Assembly (NCBI GenBank): GCA_028696165.1
Contig: JAQVHQ010000002.1
Span: forward strand, 62,001-126,000
Direction: 5' to 3'
Length of the DNA stretch: 64,000 bases
Origin: Lachnospiraceae bacterium
GTDB lineage: Bacteria > Bacillota > Clostridia > Lachnospirales > Lachnospiraceae
Position numbers and translations under genes: made by a program
Shown here: positions 25,760 through 33,809 of the stretch, in pieces
How the letters are laid out: every line of letters starts with the position of its first letter
Numbering within the stretch: the stretch's first letter is position 1
The notes under the pieces: model-generated
The model's database searches: none
What the model was told of the DNA's origin: nothing
Seen by the model: the letters and a program-made list of their open reading frames with translations, nothing else

Positions 25760-26662
25760 CTATCTCAATATATTATGGAAAGAATCCACAAACTCTCTGG
25801 CTGCATCCGAGAGAATATGGTTTTCCTCCACCACATATCCCAGACACAATGATGCTTCATCTCCTTCTATACATAAATTGCGAATTTCATATTGATGATA
25901 TTCTGGATAATCCAGTGCAATTCCAAGTACCACCAGATCCGTCTGCAGCAAAAGATTAGTCGTCAGATGCTCACTATTACTGTAAACTGATGGTTTTATC
26001 TCCTCCGCACTGACTACACCTAGGCTAATTTTCTCCAATCCATCCTCAACCGTGAAAAAATCTCGGAATCCACTGACAAACCGAAGATTCTTAAGTTCCG
26101 AATAAGTGATGGACTCATGATTATAAAAAGGCGAATTAGGACCCACATATACGCAGGCCTGTCTTTTCCCCATTTCTACAAATTCCAGTCTTTTTTGCGC
26201 CAGTAGATTCTGAAAAGCAGTACTTCGTTTTTTAGAAAAATAGATGATTCCAATCTCAGAAACACCAGTCTCCACCTGTTTGATAACTTCTTCCACAGTA
26301 CCTCTCTCATGGCGAATTACTAATTCATGATTGTTCTTATATAGTTCCACCAGCAGATGCGCCAGGATATTACTCTGGTAAGTGGATATGCAAAAGGACT
26401 GACGCTTTCTGCTATGCGCAACTGATTGAATCAAGTCTGCATTTTTCTTCATATCGACAGCATACTCATATACATTCTTTCCATCTTCCGTAAGTTTCAG
26501 CCCTCTGCTGGTACGTTGGAAAAGCTCTGTTCCCAGCTCTTTTTCCAGCGAACGGATTACTTTACTGACATTCGGCTGAGAGGTATACAGACTCGCAGCC
26601 GCCTTGCTAAGACTTCCTGCTTTTATTGCTGCCAGAAAAAACTCAAGCTGTTTTAATTCCAT
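25760..26662 (-). CDS. LysR-family transcriptional regulator
   Basis: This 300-residue protein has an N-terminal winged helix-turn-helix (about 1-60: ELKQLEFFLAAIKAGSLSKA, ASLYTSQPNVSKVIRSLEKE, LGTELFQRTSRG) and a substrate-binding-like effector domain. It lies in the same orientation between the aminotransferase and the dehydratase genes instead of diverging from a target, which is a little unusual. I infer control of the aminotransferase-dehydratase-OCD genes in response to an amino acid or its keto acid. Confidence 0.93.
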   Translation of the reverse strand: MELKQLEFFLAAIKAGSLSKAAASLYTSQPNVSKVIRSLEKELGTELFQRTSRGLKLTEDGKNVYEYAVDMKKNADLIQSVAHSRKRQSFCISTYQSNILAHLLVELYKNNHELVIRHERGTVEEVIKQVETGVSEIGIIYFSKKRSTAFQNLLAQKRLEFVEMGKRQACVYVGPNSPFYNHESITYSELKNLRFVSGFRDFFTVEDGLEKISLGVVSAEEIKPSVYSNSEHLTTNLLLQTDLVVLGIALDYPEYHQYEIRNLCIEGDEASLCLGYVVEENHILSDAAREFVDSFHNILR

Positions 26663-26767
26663 ATGCCACTCGCCTCCTTATACATTATGTAAACTTTAGA
26701 TTGTGTAAAAATAACCTTTTCATAAATTTCCGGTTATTATCTCAATAGCACCAATATTTTTAATATG

Positions 26768-28144
26768 CTAATTTTTAATGTTTAACTTCTTCATTGTTTC
26801 CAGAATCGACTCTTCATAAATCTTGAGTCCCATTTCCAGCTGTTCATCCGTGATACACAAAGGAGCCAGGAATCGAATGACGTTGCCTGCAGAGCCTGCA
26901 TTTTCAAGCAGTAATCCTTTTTGAAGAGCAGTCTGAATCATACCATTTACAAACTCTGGATATGGCTCTTTGCTCTCTTTGTCTTTGACAAACTCCATAC
27001 CGATCATGGCGCCTATCCCTCGCACATCACCAATTACCGGGTATTTTTCCTTCATCTTCCCATATTCCTTCATAAGTATTTCACCAATATGGGCTGCCTT
27101 TCCGGCATAATCATCTCGAGTCATAATTTCCAGTGTTTTTAGGGCTGCCTGTGCAGCAAGTGGATTTCCACAATAAGTTCCGCCAATGGTTCCCGGAATC
27201 ACCGCATCCATAATCTCTTTGCTGGCAGTGATGGCACTGATTGGAATACCTGCACCCATAGACTTCGCCGTTGCTATAATATCCGGAGCAACGCCAGCCT
27301 CTGCCCAGTATTCTGACGCAAAGTACTTTCCTGTTCTGCAGTTTCCACACTGCACTTCATCTGCAATCAGCAGAATACCATGTTCATCGCAGAATCTGCG
27401 AAGCGCTTTTACATACTCAATAGGAGCTGGAATGAAACCACCTTCTCCCTGGACCGGTTCCATAAGAACAGCTGCAACATCCTCCGGTCTGGTTTCTTCA
27501 TTTATAACTTTCTTTAACCTATCTATATAATACTGAATTGCCTCACCCTCTTCAAGTCCTTTTGGTGCACGATACATATAGGGATAATCTGCACGGTAGA
27601 TTCCTTCCGGAAATGGTCCCATGCCAATGGCATATGACTTCTTAGCGGTAAGTGCCATAGTAAGATTCGTCCTTCCATGGAAAGCACCCGAAAAGCAGAT
27701 AATATGAGAACGTTTTGTATAAGCTTTTGCCACCTTGATGGCATTCTCATCCGCTTCCGCACCGCTGTTAGCAAAATAAGTCTTCTTATCTTCGCCTCGA
27801 ACAGGCATTAATTTATTGAATTTCTCAGCTAGTTTAACATATCCTTCATGTACTACCACATTAAAGAATGTATGAAAATATTTATCGGACTGCTCTTTTA
27901 CTGCCTCAATCACTTCCTGATTGGAATAGCCTATGTTTAAAACCCCTACACCTCCAATCCAGTCTAAAAACCGGTTCCCATCCAAATCTTCTAAAATAGC
28001 GCCATCGCCTCTTTTAATACAGATTGGATAAGTATTTCCACACAATGCACCGGGAATAGCTTCATCCCGTCTCTTCAACAATTCACGGGATTTTGGCCCA
28101 GGTACTTTTTCTGTTACTATTTGGGGTAATCCATACTCTGACAT
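26768..28144 (-). CDS. class III PLP-dependent aminotransferase (GabT-like)
   Basis: This 458-residue enzyme has the class III features: NSGAEADENAIKVAKAYT, AVLMEPVQGEGG, LLIADEVQCG and DIIATAKSMGAG with the PLP lysine. It should transfer an amino group from an omega- or alpha-amino acid to a keto acid. 4-Aminobutyrate-type and ornithine-type donors are typical. The usual GFGRTGK after the DEVQ motif is GNCRTGK here, a change in the substrate pocket. It lies upstream of LysR, dehydratase and OCD genes, suggesting one amino-acid module. Confidence 0.88.
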   Translation of the reverse strand: MSEYGLPQIVTEKVPGPKSRELLKRRDEAIPGALCGNTYPICIKRGDGAILEDLDGNRFLDWIGGVGVLNIGYSNQEVIEAVKEQSDKYFHTFFNVVVHEGYVKLAEKFNKLMPVRGEDKKTYFANSGAEADENAIKVAKAYTKRSHIICFSGAFHGRTNLTMALTAKKSYAIGMGPFPEGIYRADYPYMYRAPKGLEEGEAIQYYIDRLKKVINEETRPEDVAAVLMEPVQGEGGFIPAPIEYVKALRRFCDEHGILLIADEVQCGNCRTGKYFASEYWAEAGVAPDIIATAKSMGAGIPISAITASKEIMDAVIPGTIGGTYCGNPLAAQAALKTLEIMTRDDYAGKAAHIGEILMKEYGKMKEKYPVIGDVRGIGAMIGMEFVKDKESKEPYPEFVNGMIQTALQKGLLLENAGSAGNVIRFLAPLCITDEQLEMGLKIYEESILETMKKLNIKN

Positions 28145-28208
28145 ACGATTCGCCTCCTAACTCTTTTCTGATTTTAATCTATTTCTATAGTTTGTCTCCA
28201 TAACCCAT

Positions 28209-28241
28209 AAAGACGTTCTGCCTCATAGACAAAACGCCTTT
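28209..28241. repeat. hairpin between two PLP-enzyme genes
   Basis: AAAGACGTTcTG pairs with CAaAACGcCTTT around a 9-nt loop with mismatches. It lies upstream of the aminotransferase and after the gamma-lyase stop. It could end the gamma-lyase transcript, but neither strand has a good T-run. Confidence 0.4.
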
Positions 28242-28276
28242 ATAATTACCCTCCAACGCTTTGGAGTGTGCTTTAT

Positions 28277-29476
28277 TTATGCAAATACCTCTAATGCCTG
28301 CAAGAAGTCCTCAATTAATTCATCTGGATTTTCAATACCTACAGATATTCTCATCATACCAAAAGTAATTCCGATTTTTAATCTCTCTTCCTCTGGCATA
28401 TCGTAGTGAGAAGATGATACCGGATGAGAAAGTGTTGTGCGGTATCCACCTAAAGTCATAGCATAATGAGCCAGATTTAATTTTCTCATAAATGCATTGA
28501 TTTTATCTTTATCATCATCTAACACGATGCTGAGCATACCGCCGCATTTGTACTCACTTCCAAATTCTTTCAGTGCAAGTTCATGCTGTGGATGGCTTTC
28601 TAAAGATGGATGATATACCTTCTTCACATATGGGCTTTTCTCAAGTGCCTTAGCAAGTTTTGTCGCATTAGACATCTGTTTCTCCACACGAAGTTCCATA
28701 GTACGCATACCACGCTGCACTAACCATGAAGTAAATGGATCAGCCTGACTTCCCAGCAATACCTGATTATGATAAATCTTATCAATTAACTCCTGTTTGC
28801 CAGTAGCCGCTCCACACACTGCGTCTGAATGACCATTGGCGAATTTGGTCAGAGAATTTACTACCACATCAGCACCGAAGGAAATCGGCTTTGCTCCAAC
28901 AGAAGTCATGAATGTATTATCAACTACCAGGTAAGCATCATTTTCATGAGCTAAATCTGCAATTGTTTTTAAATCGGGAACGGTAATCATTGGATTGGAT
29001 ACGGTCTCTGTATAGAAGAGTTTCGTGTTTGGACGAATAGCAGCTTTGACCGCCTCTATATCAGTAAAATCCACGAAAGTAGACTCTACATTATATTTTT
29101 CGAGAATATCAGTAAATATTTCAATAGTCTCTCCATAAAGAGTCATATCAGAGAGGATGTGATCTCCTCCTGCTACAAGAGAGATAACTGTTGTTGCAAT
29201 GGCTGCCATACCGGAACCGCAGGCAATGGAAGCTTCTCCGCCTTCTGTATAGGTCATCAGGTCAATCAATGCACTTCTGTTAGGATTTCTGTTTCTGTTA
29301 TAGCAAAATCCTTTCTCATCATAACGTTCATATAAATCATCTAAGTCTTCTACATTAAATGCTGTTGTCATATAGATAGGGGCTGATTCTGGATTTGTTG
29401 CCGGTGCATTGATGTAGGCACCCTCTCGTAAAATAGATGTCTCATAACTGAATTGTTTGTCTGTTTCTTTAAACAT
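28277..29476 (-). CDS. trans-sulfuration-family PLP enzyme, methionine gamma-lyase-like
   Basis: This 399-residue protein belongs to the Cys/Met metabolism PLP family: SGMAAIATTVISL, VVDNTFMTS (Asp about 186) and NSLTKFANGHSD with the PLP lysine at about 211. Members cleave methionine, cystathionine or homocysteine, or make O-acetylhomoserine products. Absence of biosynthetic neighbours favours a degradative lyase giving a 2-keto acid, ammonia and a thiol. It is driven by a MerR-type 19-bp-spacer promoter and has a terminator-like hairpin in its leader. A second family member with the same promoter type is at 36063. Confidence 0.88.
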   Translation of the reverse strand: MFKETDKQFSYETSILREGAYINAPATNPESAPIYMTTAFNVEDLDDLYERYDEKGFCYNRNRNPNRSALIDLMTYTEGGEASIACGSGMAAIATTVISLVAGGDHILSDMTLYGETIEIFTDILEKYNVESTFVDFTDIEAVKAAIRPNTKLFYTETVSNPMITVPDLKTIADLAHENDAYLVVDNTFMTSVGAKPISFGADVVVNSLTKFANGHSDAVCGAATGKQELIDKIYHNQVLLGSQADPFTSWLVQRGMRTMELRVEKQMSNATKLAKALEKSPYVKKVYHPSLESHPQHELALKEFGSEYKCGGMLSIVLDDDKDKINAFMRKLNLAHYAMTLGGYRTTLSHPVSSSHYDMPEEERLKIGITFGMMRISVGIENPDELIEDFLQALEVFA

Positions 29477-29495
29477 AATAGCTCCTCCTTTTAAT

Positions 29496-29534
29496 AAAAA
29501 AGCATAGACCTCTTATTTATAAGCGTCTATGCTT
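29496..29534 (-). promoter_or_regulatory. terminator-like hairpin in the gamma-lyase leader (possible attenuator)
   Basis: AAGCATAGAC (29500-29509) pairs perfectly with GTCTATGCTT (29525-29534). On the minus strand the stem is followed by TTTTTT, then the GGAGGAG ribosome-binding site. The predicted start of transcription is upstream near 29574, so the hairpin is inside the 5' leader. Confidence 0.68.
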
Positions 29535-29580
29535 GTCTTTTTACTTTCATATTTTAGTCAAAAACTTTTCTGACACATAC

Positions 29581-29611
29581 ATCATATATTCTATAGTAGA
29601 TATAGAGTCAA
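29581..29611 (-). promoter_or_regulatory. MerR-type 19-bp-spacer promoter for the first gamma-lyase-like gene
   Basis: On the minus strand TTGACT (29611-29606), 19-bp spacer CTATATCTACTATAGAATA, TATGAT (29586-29581). The spacer holds an ATAT/CTATAG dyad shared with five other sites. Confidence 0.75.
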
Positions 29612-29634
29612 CTATTTTTTGTATTTTTTTCATA

Positions 29635-29668
29635 AGAAAAGCCGATGCAGCTATACACCAGCTTTTCT
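29635..29668 (-). terminator. hairpin after the 49-residue small protein gene
   Basis: AGAAAAGC / GCTTTTCT stem with extra pairing inside, 60 bp after the stop of the small protein. A weak T-run follows on the minus strand. Confidence 0.55.
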
Positions 29669-29729
29669 TTTCATGAACACCTTTGCCCATGTGCCTGTAT
29701 TAACAGGCATTTAACCTCAAATAAACTGA

Positions 29730-29879
29730 TTACTCTTTTGATTTGTCTTTCTTAAATCCAAGGAATGATTTTTTCTTTTTTGTGTCTTTTTCTTCTACTT
29801 CTTCTTCCTCGTCATCAATTCCAAATAAATCGTCCATATCTTCAAGTCCATCTAAAATACCATGTTTTCCTTCATGCAT
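29730..29879 (-). CDS. 49-residue charged small protein, unrecognised
   Basis: A 50-codon frame starts at the ATG at 29879 with GGAGGTG seven bases upstream and ends in TAA. The N-terminal half is acidic (GLEDMDDLFGIDDEEEEVEE), the C-terminal part is lysine-rich (KKKKSFLGFKKDKSKE). I do not recognise a family. It follows the paralogous hypothetical gene at 29961 by about 80 bp and is on the same strand as the metal ATPase, so the three may share a transcript. The strong ribosome-binding site and clean stop/terminator make it a likely real gene. Confidence 0.65.
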   Translation of the reverse strand: MHEGKHGILDGLEDMDDLFGIDDEEEEVEEKDTKKKKSFLGFKKDKSKE

Positions 29880-29960
29880 AATCGTGCACCTCCATTAATT
29901 TTTTAATGTTACTTTATATAGTCAAATCGGATATTTTCAACCCTCTTTGCTATTTACTTA

Positions 29961-30635
29961 TTACTGATTTTTAATACCCAGATAAAAATGCATTGCTTTT
30001 GCATCATGCTGCGCTTCCGGATCACTTTCCACTTTATCAGAAGCGATTGCAATCTCAGAGTAAGGCACTGCCACCAGCATCATCTCTTTCCAATAATCCT
30101 GACACTGTTCCATCCAGTTATCCGGAATGTTATCCAGTGGAAAACTTCCCACAACACATGCCTGAATCTTATCTACATAATCTGCAGTATCACTGAACTC
30201 ATCAAATTCCTGGCTAATCATCTCAAGCCCTGCTTTTGATACTGAAAAGGTATTCTCATCCAGATTAATCGCGTAACGGAATCTGTTTCTCCATGATGGC
30301 AGGAATCCTGCGTAATCTACAAAATATGGAAATCCATCCATCATCGGTTTTGTAGGATCTTTTGTATACATCAATGCTGTCGTCCAATCCAAATCTTCCT
30401 TCCAACACTGCTCTGGCATATAACTTTTATAAGCTTCTTTTTGTTCTTCTGTCATTGGCGAATCTTCATCTACAGGAATCAAATAATCATATAACTGATT
30501 TAATTCCTCCAGTGTGAAATACTTACACATCTTTACCAGTCTCTTTCCGAAACCTTCCAATTGTGCATTGCGATGGCAATATATCGCTTTGATCTTGCCA
30601 TTCTTAATGAACGCAAGGGATCCCTTCTTCGTCAT
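29961..30635 (-). CDS. conserved hypothetical protein, paralogue of the one at 22584
   Basis: This 224-residue cytosolic protein of unknown role closely resembles the one at 22584-23300 along its whole length (shared YMPEQCWKE, SWRNRFRY, DGFPYFVDY and WMEQCQDYW). Its start overlaps the end of the P1B ATPase gene by 32 bp, so it is translationally coupled to it. A 49-residue protein follows. A link to metal homeostasis is possible by position only, and the paralogue at 22.6 kb has no metal gene nearby, which argues against a tight link. No membrane segment, signal peptide or catalytic motif was seen. Confidence 0.75.
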   Translation of the reverse strand: MTKKGSLAFIKNGKIKAIYCHRNAQLEGFGKRLVKMCKYFTLEELNQLYDYLIPVDEDSPMTEEQKEAYKSYMPEQCWKEDLDWTTALMYTKDPTKPMMDGFPYFVDYAGFLPSWRNRFRYAINLDENTFSVSKAGLEMISQEFDEFSDTADYVDKIQACVVGSFPLDNIPDNWMEQCQDYWKEMMLVAVPYSEIAIASDKVESDPEAQHDAKAMHFYLGIKNQ

Positions 30636-32538
30636 AATTGCTCCTCCTCTTTTCTGAACCTTTATATTTGTATGATAACATTCTAGATGAATTCAGTACT
30701 ACGAATATAGATGATGCATTGTGAACTAAAGCTGCTGCAATTGGACTTAAGAATCCTAAACCTGAGAGCAGAACACCTGCAATGTTGACACATACTGCAA
30801 ATACGATGATATTCTGTTTAATCATAAAATATGATTTCTTACACAGTGCAAATGTTGCTGGAAGCATATCAATTCTGTCTGACATCAGGGTGATGCTTGA
30901 GGATTCAATAGCTACATCTGTTCCAGCTGCTCCCATGGCGATACCGATATCGGAAAGTACCAGGGCCGGTGCATCGTTGACACCATCGCCAACCATTGCT
31001 ACCTTCTCACCTTTTTCCTGGAATTCCTTAATAGCGCTTAATTTATCTTCCGGTAGAAGATTTGCTCTGAATTCTGTAATTCCAGCTTCTTCGCAGATTG
31101 CTTTTGCAGTATATTCATTATCACCGGTAAGCATTACTACATGCTTGATACCGATTTCTTTGAACTGATGCATCGTTTCTTTGATGTTATCACGGATTGT
31201 ATCAGCTACAGCGATACCACCAATAATATTTCCATTTTCCACAACTACCATTGTGGTACGTCCCTTAGACTCTTCTTTTGCAATGTACTGTTTGATTTCT
31301 TCCGGAACATTCTTGATATCTTCTAAACATTTCTTATTGGATACTTCATAAACTGAATTATTGTAAGTAGCTTTTACACCACGGCCAAAGAGCATCTCAA
31401 ATTCTGCATTTGGAATTGATTTTACGTCTACGCGGCTCTGGTTCGAGATATTTTTCATAATTGCCTTGCCAATTGGATGAGACGAGTTTTTCTCTACCAT
31501 AGCAATTGTCTTGTAATACTCTGCTTCATTGACGCCTTTCATAATATGTGTGGAAACAACCTGTGGAGTTCCTTTTGTAATAGTTCCTGTTTTATCAAAG
31601 CAGATCGTTGTAATCTTAGCTGCACCTTCGATTGCATCTCCACCTTTAATCAGGACGCCTTTCTTAGCTGCATTACCTACTGCTGCAATAACTACTGTAG
31701 GTGTTGCTAAAACCAAAGCACATGGGCAGGCAATTACAAGTACTGACATTACCCTGATTAATTCTCCGGTTGCGAACCATACGATTGCACAAATGATTAA
31801 AATCACTGGAAGGAAAAACTCTGAGAATTTGTCTGCAATTTTCTGTGCATTACCTTTATTATCCTGAGCATCCTTAACTGTCTTAATAATCTTACCAAGT
31901 ACAGTTTCACCGCCGAGTTTCTCTGTTTCGATTTCGATAACACCATTTTCATTTAGGGTACCTACGAATACGGAATCACCTGATTTTTTATCTACTGGCA
32001 TTGATTCTCCGGTAATTGCTGCTTCATTGATTGCCGCCTGGCCTTTTATGATTTTACCATCTACTGCAATCTTTTCACCGGCCTGTACCTGAATGGTATC
32101 ACCTTTTCTAACCTGCTTGATGGATACCAGCTGAAACTGTCCGTCAATCAGTTTTCTACATTTCATTGGTACTAATTTTACCAATTCACTAACTGCATTC
32201 TTTGTCTTCAACATGGTGATGTCTTCTAAGACTTCACCAAAAACCATCATGAAACATACAATAGCTCCTGAAAGATATTCTCCGACGTATGTAGTACCGA
32301 TTAATGCAAGTACCACCAGCATACCGGCTGTTATCTTTCTTTTCTTGATAGTAGCTTCCAAAGCATCAATGATTACTTTGGCTCCGCCGATTACCAATGG
32401 GATTAGTGCAAAGTTGAAAGGAAGCACATCCTTCCAAACGTAATTGAACAACGCTCCCAGGATGATTGTTACCAGTAACAATGTTGGCAACCAGATCGTT
32501 TTGAAATTGATAATTGAATTCTTTTTTTGTTTTGCCAT
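30604..32538 (-). CDS. heavy-metal-translocating P1B-type ATPase
   Basis: This 644-residue membrane ATPase has TGES (about 176-179), the transport-site CPCALVLATP (about 271-280), the phosphorylation motif DKTGT (Asp about 315) and GDGVNDAP. There is no N-terminal metal-binding (CxxC) domain. The last membrane helix reads LVHNASSIFVVLNSS, unlike the typical NxxSSxxVVxNSLRL of CopA. Ion specificity is therefore uncertain. A CCCCCTAGGGGGG palindrome just upstream resembles CsoR-type operators, which favours copper or another soft metal. The stop overlaps the following hypothetical gene. Confidence 0.9.
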   Translation of the reverse strand: MAKQKKNSIINFKTIWLPTLLLVTIILGALFNYVWKDVLPFNFALIPLVIGGAKVIIDALEATIKKRKITAGMLVVLALIGTTYVGEYLSGAIVCFMMVFGEVLEDITMLKTKNAVSELVKLVPMKCRKLIDGQFQLVSIKQVRKGDTIQVQAGEKIAVDGKIIKGQAAINEAAITGESMPVDKKSGDSVFVGTLNENGVIEIETEKLGGETVLGKIIKTVKDAQDNKGNAQKIADKFSEFFLPVILIICAIVWFATGELIRVMSVLVIACPCALVLATPTVVIAAVGNAAKKGVLIKGGDAIEGAAKITTICFDKTGTITKGTPQVVSTHIMKGVNEAEYYKTIAMVEKNSSHPIGKAIMKNISNQSRVDVKSIPNAEFEMLFGRGVKATYNNSVYEVSNKKCLEDIKNVPEEIKQYIAKEESKGRTTMVVVENGNIIGGIAVADTIRDNIKETMHQFKEIGIKHVVMLTGDNEYTAKAICEEAGITEFRANLLPEDKLSAIKEFQEKGEKVAMVGDGVNDAPALVLSDIGIAMGAAGTDVAIESSSITLMSDRIDMLPATFALCKKSYFMIKQNIIVFAVCVNIAGVLLSGLGFLSPIAAALVHNASSIFVVLNSSRMLSYKYKGSEKRRSNYDEEGIPCVH

Positions 32539-32561
32539 ACTCTTTCCTCTTTCCTTTTTTG

Positions 32562-32580
32562 TATCCCCCTAGGGGGGTTA
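32562..32580 (-). promoter_or_regulatory. CsoR-like metal-responsive operator
   Basis: TATCCCCCTAGGGGGGTTA, a near-perfect G/C dyad of the form bound by CsoR/RcnR-family repressors (established knowledge). It lies between the -10 of the ATPase promoter and the ATPase start. No csoR gene is in the window. Confidence 0.68.
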
Positions 32581-32595
32581 TGTTTTATGACATTG

Positions 32596-32623
32596 AGTAT
32601 AGCACGTTTTATTTTTCTGTCAA
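32596..32623 (-). promoter_or_regulatory. promoter of the P1B ATPase gene
   Basis: Minus-strand TTGACA (32623-32618), 16-bp spacer, TATACT (32601-32596). The -35 and most of the spacer lie inside the 3' end of the M20 peptidase gene, so the ATPase has its own promoter although it follows that gene directly. Confidence 0.7.
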
Positions 32624-33640
32624 GAGTAAATTTGAAATTATTTTTTCAAGCGTAAAAAGTGCCGTATTTAAAGACTTTTTGCTAATATACTCATTTGCAG
32701 AGTGAATGCCCGACAGATGGTTCTTTATGTCGAGTGGAAAGAACCCTATTATAGGTATCCCCCCTATCCGGATATATCTATTATCACTATATCCCGGTGT
32801 AATAACCGGTATTAGTTCTGCATTTGGGCATACACTTTTTAAGCTCTGCAAAAAAAGTTCTGCGTATTCCTGATATACTTTTGTTGATGGAGCATTTCCC
32901 AAAAATTCTTCTATGCCCTCATACAAAGTAGTCACATCCAGTCTTCTTCCTTCTGTCTGTTTACACTTTAGACAGTATTCTTTCGTACTCTCGCTGTAAT
33001 ATCCCTTTTGAATACCCAGATTCAGAATTTCTTCTGGTGTTCTTTTATTTATTTTCGACTTATCTATTGGCACTTCTGTATCGTCCAGTGTACAATTCTC
33101 ACCTGTTTGGAAAGTATAATAGATCTTACCGTCATACGGGAACGGAAAACCTCCGCCTTCACCCAATGCCAGAAAGACATTTTCCAAAAGCCTGGTATTA
33201 TCCTTTATCCATCTCATTCCTTTTTCTCCGCCCTGTTCTTCATCAGCAGTTGCAAGAAAGCGAATGGTGCGGCCCGGAATAATATCGCTCTGTTTTAGCT
33301 CTATCATAATTTTCATAAAAACAGCCAACTGACTTTTACAGTCCAGAGCGCCTCTTCCGCAGATACAGTCCTTATGAAAGGTTGCATGATCTGGCGGAAA
33401 CAGCCACTCTTGAGGATTTCCGTAGGATGCAGTATCTATATGTCCATGAAGTAAGAGTGTCTCCCTGCTCTTCCCCTGAATCACAGCACTCACACTTACT
33501 CTGTCCGGATATGGCTCATAAAGCTGAGTCTCAATCCCATACTCAAACAGTGTCTCTGCAATATAGTGTGCACAGGCTTTTTCAGAACCTGTATCACAGG
33601 TGGTATTAAAATCCATCAAATTACGTAAGATCTCAATCAT
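32609..33640 (-). CDS. M20-family metallopeptidase / amidohydrolase
   Basis: This 343-residue protein has the dinuclear-metal residues of the M20 family: LLLHGHIDT (His about 67, Asp about 69), GRGALDCKSQ (Asp about 100), TADEEQGG (catalytic Glu about 134), and the C-terminal SGIHSANEY histidine. It is shorter than most dipeptidases (about 400-470 residues), with a reduced dimerisation domain. It may hydrolyse dipeptides or N-acyl amino acids. A MerR-type promoter lies upstream with a terminator-like leader hairpin, and the MerR gene is next upstream. Confidence 0.85.
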   Translation of the reverse strand: MIEILRNLMDFNTTCDTGSEKACAHYIAETLFEYGIETQLYEPYPDRVSVSAVIQGKSRETLLLHGHIDTASYGNPQEWLFPPDHATFHKDCICGRGALDCKSQLAVFMKIMIELKQSDIIPGRTIRFLATADEEQGGEKGMRWIKDNTRLLENVFLALGEGGGFPFPYDGKIYYTFQTGENCTLDDTEVPIDKSKINKRTPEEILNLGIQKGYYSESTKEYCLKCKQTEGRRLDVTTLYEGIEEFLGNAPSTKVYQEYAELFLQSLKSVCPNAELIPVITPGYSDNRYIRIGGIPIIGFFPLDIKNHLSGIHSANEYISKKSLNTALFTLEKIISNLLLTEK

Positions 33641-33673
33641 AGTTTTTTCCTTATATGTCAGATGCCGTGTAGC

Positions 33674-33717
33674 AAAAAGAGGTTTTCCTCGAACCGCTTT
33701 GTCCGTTGAAAACCTCT
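33674..33717 (-). promoter_or_regulatory. terminator-like hairpin in the M20 peptidase leader (possible attenuator)
   Basis: AGAGGTTTTC (33678-33687) pairs with GAAAACCTCT (33708-33717) and TTTTT follows on the minus strand. It lies between the MerR-type promoter (33744-33774) and the start codon at 33640. Confidence 0.66.
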
Positions 33718-33743
33718 TCTATGCTGCTTACATCTTTTATTGT

Positions 33744-33774
33744 ATTTTATTCTCTATATTCGATATAGAGTCAA
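33744..33774 (-). promoter_or_regulatory. MerR-type 19-bp-spacer promoter for the M20 peptidase gene
   Basis: Minus-strand TTGACT (33774-33769), spacer CTATATCGAATATAGAGAA of 19 bp, TAAAAT (33749-33744). The spacer dyad CTATATCGAATATAG is nearly perfect. Confidence 0.78.
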
Positions 33775-33809
33775 TATATTATTTTCTATTTACACATATT
33801 TTCATTTTT

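Noticed and set aside
28209-28241. Hairpin as a MerR-type leader of the aminotransferase gene
   Set aside because: No TTGACT-N19 promoter lies upstream, and the stem has mismatches without a T-run; kept only as a weak hairpin.
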